From Ramlibacter sp. Leaf400 (GTDB taxonomy: Bacteria > Pseudomonadota > Gammaproteobacteria > Burkholderiales > Burkholderiaceae_C), in NCBI RefSeq assembly GCF_001424545.1, contig NZ_LMQL01000003.1, positions 62,001 through 126,000 of the forward strand: a stretch of 64,000 nucleotides of DNA. The letters run 5' to 3'. This document shows, one piece after another, positions 17,459 through 25,720 of this stretch. Below the pieces are notes generated by a model. That model saw only the letters and a list, made by a program, of their open reading frames with translations. It did not search any database and was not told the origin of the DNA. Each line of letters opens with the position of its first letter. Position 1 is the first letter of the stretch. The position numbers and the translations under genes were made by a program.

Positions 17459-18148
17459 ATGAGCCCGCAGCCCTCCCTCGACCAACTCCGCTTCAACATG
17501 ATCGAGCAGCAGATCCGCCCGTGGGACGTGCTCGACCCGCAGGTGCTGGACCTGCTGCAGGTGCTCCGCCGCGAGGAGTTCGTGCCGCCGGCGCACCGCG
17601 GGCTGGCCTTCGTGGACATGGAAGTGCCGCTGCGCCGCAGCCCCGAGGAGGCGGTCCGTTTCGGCCAGATCATGCTGGCGCCCAAGGTGGAGGCCCGCCT
17701 GCTGCAGGAAGTCGGCCCGCAGCCGCACGAGAAGGTGCTGGAAGTCGGCGCCGGCTCCGGCTACATGGCCGCGCTGCTGGCCGGCCGCGCCCAGCGCGTG
17801 ATCTCGCTGGAGATCGAACCCGAGCTGGCAGCCCTGGCGCGCGCCAACCTCGAGAAAGCGGGCGTGCGCAACGCCGAGGTGCGGGTGGCCGACGGCTCCC
17901 AGGGCCTGGCGGCCGAGGGCCCGTTCGACGTGATCGTGCTGAGCGGCTCGGTGGCCGAGGTGCCGCCCGCGCTGCTGCAGCAGCTGAAGGTGGGCGGCCG
18001 CCTGGCCACCATCGTGGGCGAGGAGCCGGTGATGCGCGCCACCCTGATCACCCGCACCGGCGATGCCACTTTCACGACCGCCCAGCGCTGGGACACGGTG
18101 GCGCCGCGGCTGCTGAATTTCCCCGCGCCTTCGCGCTTCCGGTTCTGA
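17459..18148 (+). CDS. pcm: Protein-L-isoaspartate O-methyltransferase family protein
   Basis: 229 residues from ATG 17459; an upstream in-frame ATG at 17399 overlaps the TetR gene and adds an unconserved tail. The SAM-binding motif VLEVGAGSGYMAALLA and the SLEIEPELAALARANL acidic loop are those of isoaspartyl methyltransferases, which repair damaged asparaginyl and aspartyl residues. The N-terminal part (FNMIEQQIRPWDVLDPQVL) matches the variant found beside tolC in Burkholderiales, which may have diverged in function. The rhodanese gene follows after 2 bp. Confidence 0.88.
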   Translation: MSPQPSLDQLRFNMIEQQIRPWDVLDPQVLDLLQVLRREEFVPPAHRGLAFVDMEVPLRRSPEEAVRFGQIMLAPKVEARLLQEVGPQPHEKVLEVGAGSGYMAALLAGRAQRVISLEIEPELAALARANLEKAGVRNAEVRVADGSQGLAAEGPFDVIVLSGSVAEVPPALLQQLKVGGRLATIVGEEPVMRATLITRTGDATFTTAQRWDTVAPRLLNFPAPSRFRF

Positions 18149-18150
18149 CC

Positions 18151-18486
18151 ATGATCGACCAGGTCCGCCCCACCGACCTCGATGCCTGGATCGCCGCGCA
18201 GGGCGGCAACGGCCTGGTGCTCGACGTGCGCGAGGTGCCGGAGCTGCGCGCGGCCAGCGTGCAGCCGCAGGGCTTCGAGCTGCTCGCGATCCCGATGAAC
18301 GAGGTGCCCGCGCGGCTGGCCGAGATGGACCCGGACCGTCCGATCGCGTGCCTTTGCCACCACGGCGGCCGCAGCCAGCGGGTGGCCATGTTCCTGGCCC
18401 ACAACGGTTTCTCGCGGCTGGCCAACGTGGCCGGCGGCATCGACGCCTGGTCGCGCGAGCGCGATCCCTCGGTGCCCCGCTACTGA
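18151..18486 (+). CDS. Rhodanese-domain sulfurtransferase
   Basis: 111 residues forming a single rhodanese domain. The active-site loop is CHHGGRSQRVA, with the cysteine of the CxxGxRS motif, preceded by LVLDVRE and followed by NVAGGIDAWS. Such proteins transfer sulfane sulfur, for example from thiosulfate, to cyanide or thiols; single-domain forms like GlpE are cytoplasmic. The ATG is 2 bp after the pcm stop and the tolC-like gene follows after 47 bp, so the three are probably one operon, a grouping that recurs in Burkholderiales. Confidence 0.9.
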   Translation: MIDQVRPTDLDAWIAAQGGNGLVLDVREVPELRAASVQPQGFELLAIPMNEVPARLAEMDPDRPIACLCHHGGRSQRVAMFLAHNGFSRLANVAGGIDAWSRERDPSVPRY

Positions 18487-18533
18487 CGGCCCCGCAGCTC
18501 CCGCAGAACAACGAAGCAAGCAAGGACGGACGA

Positions 18534-19859
18534 ATGACCCCCACGCGCCTTCTCCCCCTGGCGGCGGCCCTTGCCGCGGCCCTGGCCACCGCACCCGCCG
18601 GGGCGCAGAGCCTGCTGGAGCTGTACGAGTCGGCGCGCGCGTACGACGCGGTCTGGCAGGCGGCCCGCGCGCAGTACGACGCCAACCTGGCGCGCGCCGA
18701 GCAGGCCCGCGCGGGCATCCTGCCGACGGCCAACCTCGCGTCCACCGTCAGCCGCTCGAACATCGACGTCAACAACCCGCCTTCGGACCGCGGCTTCGGC
18801 ACGCAGACGGCCACGCTGTCCGCGGCGCAGCCGCTCTACCGGCCGGCCAACTGGGCCACCTGGCAGCAGGGCAAGCTGCAGGCCGACCTGGCGCAGGCCC
18901 AGCTCACCGCGGCCGCCCAGGACCTGGTCATCCGCGTGAGCCAGGCCTACTTCGACGTACTCGCGGCGCAGGACACGCTGGCCTTCGTGCGGGCGCAGAA
19001 GACGGCGGTGAACGAGCAGCTGGCCTCGGCCAAGCGCAACTTCGAGGTCGGCACGGCCACCATCACCGACACACGCGAGGCGCAGGCACGCTTCGACCTG
19101 GTGACCGCCCAGGAGATCCAGGCCGAGAACGACCTGCGGGTGCGCAAGGTCGCGCTGGACACGCTGACCGGCCGGCCCGACTCGCAGCCCACGCCGCTGG
19201 CCGCGCCGCTCAACGTGCCCGCGCCCGAGCCGGCCAGCGTCGACGCCTGGGTCGCGGCCGCCGAGGCCGCCAGCCCGAACATCCAGCAGGCCCGCACCAG
19301 CCTGGACATCGCCGAGTGGGAGATCGAGAAGGCCAAGGCCGGCCACAAGCCGACGCTGGACCTCACCGCCAGCTACGGCGTGCAGCGCAACGTCAACGGC
19401 AGCGCCACCTCGACGCTGGACCAGCGCAACAACCTCGGCCAGATCGGCGTGACGTTCAACCTGCCGCTGTTCGCCGGCTTCGCCACGCAGAACCGCGTGC
19501 GCGAGACGTTGTCGCTGGAAGAGCGCGCCAAGGCCGACCTCGAAGCGGCGCGCCGCAACGTCGCGCAGGCCACGCGCACCGCCTACTTCGGCGTGATCTC
19601 CGGCCAGGGCCAGGTGCGCGCGCTGGAGGCCGCGGAGGCTTCCAGCCAGCTCGCGCTGGATGCCAACCGCCTGGGCTACCAGGTGGGCGTGCGCATCAAC
19701 ATCGACGTGCTCAACGCCCAGAGCCAGCTGTTCCAGACCAAGCGCGACCTGGCGCAGGCCCGCTACAACGTGCTGCTCGGGCACCTGCGGCTGCGGCAGG
19801 CCAACGGCACGCTGGTGCCGGAGGACATGGCGCGGCTGAACGCGCTGGTGGTGAAGTAA
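18534..19859 (+). CDS. tolC: TolC-family outer-membrane efflux/secretion channel
   Basis: 441 residues with a signal peptide (LLPLAAALAAALATAPAGA). The mature part begins SLLELYESARAYDAVWQAA, the typical opening of TolC. It has the two internally similar coiled-coil halves expected for a trimeric channel-tunnel and a C-terminal NVLLGHLRLRQANGTL segment. Start ATG 18534 follows a GGACGGACGA stretch. It would serve as the outer-membrane exit for type I secretion or RND/ABC efflux pumps; no pump is encoded next to it, so it may be the shared TolC of the cell. Confidence 0.94.
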   Translation: MTPTRLLPLAAALAAALATAPAGAQSLLELYESARAYDAVWQAARAQYDANLARAEQARAGILPTANLASTVSRSNIDVNNPPSDRGFGTQTATLSAAQPLYRPANWATWQQGKLQADLAQAQLTAAAQDLVIRVSQAYFDVLAAQDTLAFVRAQKTAVNEQLASAKRNFEVGTATITDTREAQARFDLVTAQEIQAENDLRVRKVALDTLTGRPDSQPTPLAAPLNVPAPEPASVDAWVAAAEAASPNIQQARTSLDIAEWEIEKAKAGHKPTLDLTASYGVQRNVNGSATSTLDQRNNLGQIGVTFNLPLFAGFATQNRVRETLSLEERAKADLEAARRNVAQATRTAYFGVISGQGQVRALEAAEASSQLALDANRLGYQVGVRINIDVLNAQSQLFQTKRDLAQARYNVLLGHLRLRQANGTLVPEDMARLNALVVK

Positions 19860-19881
19860 CGCGCAGGAACCTGCGCGGCCC

Positions 19882-20283
19882 CTAGAGGTGGGCCCAGAAC
19901 GCCGGCGCCCGCTCCGTCGCATCGTGCAGGCCGTCCACCCGGACGATGGGCAGGCGCGAGAGGTCCTCGTCCGAAAGCTCCTCCAGGCAGCCGACGTTCA
20001 CCCCGTACATCTTCCCCATCGGCGTGTCGTTGCCGATGCCGAATGGCCGCACGCCGCAGTGGCGGCAGAAGAAGTGCTCGTTGCGGCGCGTGTTGAAGAC
20101 GTAGCGCGTCAGCTCCGCCTCGCCGGCCAGCAGGCGCAAGCCCCCTTCCCGCGCCACCGCGGCCCAGAAGCGGGTGCGGCGGCAGATCGAGCAGTTGCAG
20201 CGGTAGGTGCCCTGCTCCAGGTCCAGGTCGGCTTCGAAGCGGACGGCCCCGCAGTGGCAGCTGCCGCGGTAGGTCTTGGGCAT
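19882..20283 (-). CDS. GFA/CENP-V-domain zinc protein
   Basis: 133 residues from ATG 20283. The zinc ligands of the glutathione-dependent formaldehyde-activating enzyme (GFA) fold are all present: SCHCGAVRFE, CNCSICRRT and FFCRHCG. Family members are small cytoplasmic zinc proteins; catalytic formaldehyde–glutathione activity was originally claimed for one member, but most have no proven reaction. It converges on tolC with 22 bp between the stops and has a dispersed repeat directly upstream. No pathway can be assigned. Confidence 0.88.
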   Translation of the reverse strand: MPKTYRGSCHCGAVRFEADLDLEQGTYRCNCSICRRTRFWAAVAREGGLRLLAGEAELTRYVFNTRRNEHFFCRHCGVRPFGIGNDTPMGKMYGVNVGCLEELSDEDLSRLPIVRVDGLHDATERAPAFWAHL

Positions 20284-20333
20284 GTCAGGACTTCCTCGTC
20301 GCAAGGCCAGAAGAGTATGCCGGTGGCCCTTCC

Positions 20334-20425
20334 CGTCATTCCCGCGAAGGCGGGAATCCAGTGCTTCCGCCTTTTTGCGGGCCTTGTCAGGGAAGCCCTG
20401 GTTCCCCGCCTTCGCGGGGATGACG
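20334..20425. repeat. dRS3-like palindromic repeat pair (copy B)
   Basis: The clearest copy in the window. It begins CGTCATTCCCGCGAAGGCGG and ends in the near-inverse CCGCCTTCGCGGGGATGACG, with a short core between. The whole 92 bp could fold into one long cruciform. It lies between the 5' end of the GFA gene and the 3' end of the GT20 gene. Confidence 0.85.
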
Positions 20426-20444
20426 GCTCACGCCCGCAGCTGCT

Positions 20445-22718
20445 TTACGCCCGCAGCCGACCCCGCGAGTCGCCTTCCGCGTCCTCCGACCTGTGCCGCT
20501 GCACCCGCTCGGAGATGCGCTCGCGCAGGCGCCAGCGCGCCGCGTCGGTGAGCATCTTGCCGGCCCAGCGGTAGACGTTGAACTCGCGTACCGTGCTGCG
20601 CAGGTTGGCCATGCGCTCGCGCTGTTCGGCCGGCGGCATGGTCAGCGAGCGGTGGATGGCGTCGGCGACTTCCTCGACGTGGTACGGGTTGACGATCAGC
20701 GCCTCGGGCATGTCGCGCGCGGCGCCGGCGAAGCGGCTGAGGACCAGCACGCCCTGCTCGTCGTCGCGGGCGGCGACGAACTCCTTGCACACCAGGTTCA
20801 TGCCGTCGTGCAGGCTGGTGACCAGGCAGACGTCGGCCGCGCGGTACAGGCGGTTGAGCTGGTCGTGCTCGTGGTGCTGCGCGAGCAGCCGCACCACGTC
20901 GCGCCCGCCCGAGGCGAAACGCTCGTTGATGCGGCGCGTGACCTGCTCGATGCGCTGCGCGAAGGCCTGGTACTCCTCCAGCGCGGCGCGGGTGGGCGCG
21001 GCAACCTGGATGAAGGTGAACCGCCCCTGCAGCTCGGGGTGCTTCTCCAGCAGGCGTTCCACCGCGTGCAGGCGCTCCAGGATGCCCTTGGTGTAGTCGA
21101 AGCGGTCCACGCCCACGGCGATGCGGTGGTGGCCGGGGATGTCGTGCAGCTCGCACACCTGGCGCCGGCACTCGGCGGCCGACGGCCATTCGGACATCGT
21201 GGCCCGCGTCGGCCATTCGATCGAGATCGGGTAGCTCTCGATGAAGGTCTGCTCGCCCTGGTGCGAGATGCTCGAGTGCTCGTGCTCGATGCGCGCCTCG
21301 AGGTAGCGGTCCACCGCCTCGATGAAGTTCTTGCAGTGGAAGCGCGTGTGAAAGCCCATGATGGTGCTGCCCAGCATCCCCTCCAGGATCTCCTGGCGCC
21401 AGGGGCAGATGCCGAACGATTCCGGGTTGGGCCAGGGGATGTGCCAGAAGGTCAGGATGGTGGCGCGCGGCAGGCGCCGGCGCACCATCGCGGGCAGCAG
21501 CGCGAAGTGGTAGTCCTGCACCAGCACCACCGGGTCTTCGCTGCGCGCCTCGGCCACCACGGCGTCGGCGAAGCGCTGGTTGATCTTGCGGTAGTAGTGC
21601 CAGTCCGATTCGCGGAAGACCGGCCGCACGTGCGCCACGTGGCACAGCGGCCAGAGGCCTTCGTTGGCGAAGCCGTAGTAGTAGCCCTCCTCCTCTTCCG
21701 GCGTGAGCCAGACGCGGCGCAGCTGGTACTCCTCGTGGCCGGGCGGCAGCGCCACGCGGTCGTGCCGGTCCACCGCGTCGCGGTCGGCCGTGCCGCTGCC
21801 GTGCGCGATCCAGGTGCCGGAGCAGGCGCGCATCACGGGCTCGACGGCGGTCACGAGGCCGCTGGCCGGCCGGCGAACGAAGATGCGGCCGTCCTTGCCG
21901 CGCTCGTGGATGTAGGGCTCGCGGTTGGACACCACGATCACCTGGTCGCCGCGCAACTGCGAGCGCAGCAGCGACTGCAGGCGCGGAGCGTCCCACTCGG
22001 CCTCGTGGCCCTGGTAGCGCCGGTACTCGTCCTCCAGGTCGCGCAGGCGCGCGCGCAGTTCCTGGGCCACCGGCTCCAGCTCGGGCGTGCCGCCGCCCAG
22101 CGGCCGCACCAGGCCCTCGCCGCGCAGCAGCGCGCGGGTGCCCGACACCCAGCCGCGCCAGCTCAGCTGCGCCACGGCCATGGTGACCAGCGCGATGATC
22201 ACGCCCACGCCGGCGATCAGCGCGATCAGGTAGCGGCGCGTGTCCTGGCTGCGGCGTTCGATGAAGCTCAGGTCGTGCAGCAGCACCAGCTGGCCGACCG
22301 GCCCCGACTCGGCCGTGACCGCGTGCGAACTGACATGCACCGAGCCGCCCTGCAGGCGCAGGCGCGGGTCGACCTCGCTGCCCAGGCGCTCGGCGGCGGC
22401 GCAGGTCAGGTCCTTCGGGTAGCTGGCGGTGCGCGTGAGCAGGTCGCCCGCCGTGGAGCACCAGCCCATGGCCACCATGCGCTCGTCCTCGACCGCGCGG
22501 TTGAACAGGTGCTGCAGCTTGCGGCCCTTGGGGTCCTGCAGCGCTTCGGCGATCGATTCCGACAGCGTGTTGGCCATCAGGTTGCCGCGCATGTTCATGT
22601 CGCGCGCGAACCAGCGAAGCGTGAGGCTGTCCATCAGCGGCAGCGCGAAGTAGGCCGCCGCCGTGAGCACGACGACGAGGGGAAGGAGGAACCGAAGCTG
22701 GAGGTTGAATGCTTTCAT
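20445..22718 (-). CDS. Membrane-anchored GT20 glycosyltransferase, OtsA-like, with sensor-type N-terminus
   Basis: 757 residues. Two transmembrane helices (about 8–29 and 163–186) enclose a ~130-residue periplasmic segment, followed by a linker and then a complete GT20 domain from about residue 258. GT20 motifs seen: [53 protein letters not shown] and [13 protein letters not shown]. The family makes trehalose-6-phosphate from UDP-glucose and glucose-6-phosphate, normally as a soluble ~470-residue enzyme. The N-terminal arrangement is like that of a chemoreceptor or sensor kinase. No OtsB phosphatase gene is near. Activity is likely trehalose-6-phosphate or glucosylglycerol-type synthesis; the substrate is not certain. 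Confidence 0.88.
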   Translation of the reverse strand: MKAFNLQLRFLLPLVVVLTAAAYFALPLMDSLTLRWFARDMNMRGNLMANTLSESIAEALQDPKGRKLQHLFNRAVEDERMVAMGWCSTAGDLLTRTASYPKDLTCAAAERLGSEVDPRLRLQGGSVHVSSHAVTAESGPVGQLVLLHDLSFIERRSQDTRRYLIALIAGVGVIIALVTMAVAQLSWRGWVSGTRALLRGEGLVRPLGGGTPELEPVAQELRARLRDLEDEYRRYQGHEAEWDAPRLQSLLRSQLRGDQVIVVSNREPYIHERGKDGRIFVRRPASGLVTAVEPVMRACSGTWIAHGSGTADRDAVDRHDRVALPPGHEEYQLRRVWLTPEEEEGYYYGFANEGLWPLCHVAHVRPVFRESDWHYYRKINQRFADAVVAEARSEDPVVLVQDYHFALLPAMVRRRLPRATILTFWHIPWPNPESFGICPWRQEILEGMLGSTIMGFHTRFHCKNFIEAVDRYLEARIEHEHSSISHQGEQTFIESYPISIEWPTRATMSEWPSAAECRRQVCELHDIPGHHRIAVGVDRFDYTKGILERLHAVERLLEKHPELQGRFTFIQVAAPTRAALEEYQAFAQRIEQVTRRINERFASGGRDVVRLLAQHHEHDQLNRLYRAADVCLVTSLHDGMNLVCKEFVAARDDEQGVLVLSRFAGAARDMPEALIVNPYHVEEVADAIHRSLTMPPAEQRERMANLRSTVREFNVYRWAGKMLTDAARWRLRERISERVQRHRSEDAEGDSRGRLRA

Positions 22719-22901
22719 CGATCAGCGTGTAGGGCGTCCCCGCTTCGTGGGCGACGCGCATCGGAAGGCCGGTCGCAAGGCCGGCCGCGACCGGTTTGGA
22801 CCACCGGGGAACGGCAGAGTTCTCCCGGACGGGCTTAATTTACCCCTGTCGGATTGCATTTGGGCGAATGCAACCCATCCGTGGACGCGAAACCGCGTCC
22901 C

Positions 22902-23639
22902 TCAGAGCACGCGGCGCAGCGCCTCGAAGAACAGCTCGGACTGCAGCCGCTCGCCCTGGGTCTGCGCGGCCACATCGCGCACCAGCCCTTCAGCCACCGG
23001 CGCGAGCGGCCGGCCGGTGGACTGGGCCAGCACCTGGTGCAGGCAGGCCCGCTCCAGGTAGTAGAGGTCATCGTAGGCGTAGTCGACGCGGTCGCCGCAG
23101 ACCACCACGCCGTGGTTGGCGAGGAAGGCGATGTCGCGGCCTTCCATCGCGTGGGCGATGCGCTCGCCTTCGCGCTCGTCCAGCGCCAGGCCGTTGTAGC
23201 GGCGGTCGATCGCGATGCGGCCATGGAAGCGCATCGCGTTCTGCGACAGCGTGGTGTCCAGGCCCCGGTCCTGCGTCAGCGTGAGCGCCGTCGCGTAGGG
23301 CATGTGGGTGTGGAGCACGCAGGCCTTGCGGGCGATGCGGTGCACCGCCGCATGGATGAACATCGCGGTCGGCTCCACCTCGTGGCGGCCGGCCAGCTGG
23401 CGGCCGTGCGCGTCGACCATGACGATGTCGTCGCCGCGCACCTCCTGCCACAGCAGCCCGCGCGGGTTGAGCAGGAAGCGGCCCGAGCGGTCGGGCAGCT
23501 CCAGGCTGAAGTGGTTGCACACGCCCTCGGCCAGCCCGTGGTGGGCGGCAGCCCGCAGCGCGAGCGCGAGGTCTTCGCGCAGGCGCGCGACGGCGGGGGA
23601 ATCGAAATCCTGCTGGTGCATGGCGTTGCGCTCGGTCAT
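22902..23639 (-). CDS. Class II aldolase/adducin-family protein
   Basis: 245 residues from ATG 23639; ATG 23621 is also possible. The metal-binding and phosphate-binding pattern of class II aldolases is present: EGVCNHFSLEL near the start, the zinc ligands in HTHMPYATAL, and a distal LANHGVVVCG. The family covers fuculose- and ribulose-phosphate aldolases/epimerases and methylthioribulose-phosphate dehydratase. Proteins of this length with AEGVCNHFS form a group of uncertain substrate in proteobacteria. It precedes the GT20 gene on the same strand with 183 bp between, and there is no adjacent sugar kinase, so no pathway is assigned. Confidence 0.85.
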   Translation of the reverse strand: MTERNAMHQQDFDSPAVARLREDLALALRAAAHHGLAEGVCNHFSLELPDRSGRFLLNPRGLLWQEVRGDDIVMVDAHGRQLAGRHEVEPTAMFIHAAVHRIARKACVLHTHMPYATALTLTQDRGLDTTLSQNAMRFHGRIAIDRRYNGLALDEREGERIAHAMEGRDIAFLANHGVVVCGDRVDYAYDDLYYLERACLHQVLAQSTGRPLAPVAEGLVRDVAAQTQGERLQSELFFEALRRVL

Positions 23640-23704
23640 GACCACCCGAGTGTGCGGGCAGCCCAGGCCGGGCGCAACGGTCCCGCCTTTCGCGGGGGCG
23701 ACCG

Positions 23705-25345
23705 CTACTTCGTGCAGGTCGTCTTGCTCCAGTAGCTGGGCGTCCACTCGGGCTGCGAGTTCACGTTCCACACGGACGAGCTCAGCGTGGTCGCCACGTA
23801 GGGCAGGCCCAGCCGCATCACCTTGGCCCCGGCCATGTAGCGCACGGTGCCGCTCCAGGCCGGGAAGGTGCTGCACGCCGCGGAGGTGGGTGCGGGTGCG
23901 GGTGCGGGTGCGGGTGCGGGTGCGGGTGCGGGTGCGGGACTCGGCGCGGGTGCAGGCGCCGGCGCAGGCGCGGGCGCGGGCGCAGGAGCAGGCGCCGGCG
24001 CGATGGTCGTCGTGCAGGTGGTCTTGCTCCAGTAGCTCGGCGTCCACTCCGGGGGCGAATTCATGTTCCACACGGAGGAGCTCAGCGCGGTGGCCACGTA
24101 GGCCTGGCCGAGGCGCATCACCTTGGCGCCGGCCATGTAGCGCGTGGTCGCGCTCCAGGTCGGGCAGCTGGCCGTCGGCGCGGGCGCCGGTGCCGGAGCC
24201 GGGGCGGGCGCCGGAGCAGGCGTGGGCGCCGGGGCCGGGGCGGCGGGAGCCGGTGCGGGTGCGGGGGCCGGAGCAGGCGCAGCCGTGCTCGTGCCGCTCC
24301 ACAGCTTGTAGTCGTAGACCACCATGTCGCCGCTGCCGACCACCGGCTCCACGCCCAGTTCCACGCTGGCCACGTACTCGTTGCCCACGGCCCAGGGGTT
24401 GCCCTTGGCGTCGCGGCGGGTCGACACGTAGTTGATGATGGCCGCCAGGTCGATCTCGCCGGGCGCGACCGGCAGCACGGCCGGCACGAAGGCGATCATC
24501 TTCCACCCGGTCTTGCCGTAGGTGCCGTTGAGCGAGCCGAAGTTGTAGAGCAGCGCGCCGTCCGCGCCCTTGGTGGCATACACGTGGTAGAGCTTGCCGC
24601 CGATGGTGGCGTCATGGTCGTACCACACCGGGTTGCGGCCGCCCGGCGTGTTGTGCGTGCCGTAGTTCCCCCAGTTGTTCAGCGGGATCATGATCTCGTG
24701 CGTAATGGACGAGCTCATGAAGCCGGCGTCCTGCTTCGGCGCGGACTGCAGCCAGATGTCGAAGCTCAGGTGGCCCTGGCCGGTCGGGGTGGACAGGTGG
24801 GCGAGGTTGAACTTGGCCTTGAGCGACTTCAGCGGCAGCTGCATCGGGAAGATCGTCCCCGGCGTGTGGCCCGAGGGCGCCTGCTGCAGCGTGGAGCCGT
24901 CGGTGAGGCGGATCGGGTCGCCGTCCACCATGCTGCCGGAGCTGTAGAAGCCCGGCTTGCGGCCGCTCAGCACCGACGGGTAGCCCTTGACCTCGGCCGA
25001 GCCGGCCGGGTTGGGCCAGCGCCACTTGAAGCGGAAGGCCACTTCGCCGTTGGCGCCCACGTTGGGGCTGACGCCGACCTGCTGCTCGAACTGCGAGGCG
25101 TTCGGGCCCTCCGTGATGAAGCCCGCGCCCCAGCGGTTGTCCTCGATCCAGTATGCGTCGTTGGCGCGGCCGGCCTGCAGCCAGGCGTTGGGGCTGGGCG
25201 CCACGGGGATCGTGGGCACCTGGGCCCAGCTCAGGCCCGCGCCCAGCGCGAGGGCGGCGGCGAGCACGCAGGACTTGGCCTGGAAGCGCCGCGCGGCGGC
25301 GTTGCAATGCGAACGGGTTCGGGGGGTCTTGAACTGCGGGACCAT
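23705..25345 (-). CDS. Secreted GH12 glucanase with two C-terminal carbohydrate-binding modules
   Basis: 546 residues. A signal peptide ends near Ala41. Residues ~45–345 resemble glycoside hydrolase family 12, with candidate catalytic glutamates in THEIMIPL (Glu217) and GVEPVVGSG (Glu333). Then come a Pro-Ala linker (about 355–392), a ~50-residue CBM5/12-like module (394–446), a second Pro-Ala linker (449–487) and a nearly identical module (491–545). Both modules share YMAGAKVM and WTPSYWSKTTC. GH12 enzymes cut β-1,4-glucan or xyloglucan. The product is expected to be secreted and to bind polysaccharide. It stands alone, with its own 375-bp upstream gap. Confidence 0.85.
   Translation of the reverse strand: MVPQFKTPRTRSHCNAAARRFQAKSCVLAAALALGAGLSWAQVPTIPVAPSPNAWLQAGRANDAYWIEDNRWGAGFITEGPNASQFEQQVGVSPNVGANGEVAFRFKWRWPNPAGSAEVKGYPSVLSGRKPGFYSSGSMVDGDPIRLTDGSTLQQAPSGHTPGTIFPMQLPLKSLKAKFNLAHLSTPTGQGHLSFDIWLQSAPKQDAGFMSSSITHEIMIPLNNWGNYGTHNTPGGRNPVWYDHDATIGGKLYHVYATKGADGALLYNFGSLNGTYGKTGWKMIAFVPAVLPVAPGEIDLAAIINYVSTRRDAKGNPWAVGNEYVASVELGVEPVVGSGDMVVYDYKLWSGTSTAAPAPAPAPAPAPAAPAPAPTPAPAPAPAPAPAPAPTASCPTWSATTRYMAGAKVMRLGQAYVATALSSSVWNMNSPPEWTPSYWSKTTCTTTIAPAPAPAPAPAPAPAPAPAPSPAPAPAPAPAPAPAPAPTSAACSTFPAWSGTVRYMAGAKVMRLGLPYVATTLSSSVWNVNSQPEWTPSYWSKTTCTK
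23891..23938. repeat. Hexanucleotide tandem repeat, eight perfect copies of TGCGGG
   Basis: Eight uninterrupted TGCGGG units lie inside the GH12 gene and encode Pro-Ala dipeptides of the second linker on the minus strand. Each gain or loss of a unit would keep the frame and change linker length by two residues, so the linker is a likely site of slippage variation between strains. Confidence 0.95.
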
Positions 25346-25720
25346 CGGGAACGTCTCTTCGGGTGGCGTCGGGCAAAGCTCCGCCCGGCGCGGGCGCGCG
25401 GCGCTTTGCCGGCGGTGCCACGGTCGGAAGGAGGCGGGGACGCTGGGGCTGCTGCGCCGCGTGGCGCGGGCCCTCGAGGGGCCACAAGCTCAGCGTTGGG
25501 GCCGGATGCTAGTAGGACACGTCCGACGCGTCTGTAGGGAAACGCGGATGAGCTGTAAGCGGAGGGTTCGAAGCTTACAAACCCTGCCGAGCTGGGCCGG
25601 GCGGCTTACAGGCGGACACGGCTCATGCTCATCCATACGTGTGGGCTTCTTGCAGAAATGGAAACGGCCGGAATGTCCGGCCGTCTCTCGCTTCATCCGC
25701 GCGTCGCGCCGGGGTCGGTC
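25346..25720. other. Intergenic region with repeated GCTTACA motif
   Basis: 375 bp without a gene, between the GH12 gene (start side) and the NHL lipoprotein gene (end side), both on the minus strand. It holds a perfect inverted repeat TGTAAGC-N12-GCTTACA (25554–25560 and 25573–25579), a further GCTTACA at 25604–25610, and the lipoprotein terminator at 25664–25684. The motif cluster is a plausible regulator site for the glucanase gene; the regulator is unknown. Confidence 0.5.
25664..25684 (-). terminator. Hairpin terminator after the NHL lipoprotein gene
   Basis: ACGGCCGG and CCGGCCGT form a perfect 8-bp stem around a 5-nt loop. On the minus strand the stem is followed by TTTCCATTTCT, a modest T-rich tail. 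It lies 37 bp past the stop of the gene at 25721–26953. Confidence 0.75.

Noticed and set aside
23880-24000. CRISPR-like short repeats in the GH12 gene
   Set aside because: The hexamers are contiguous, without unique spacers, and encode a Pro-Ala linker.
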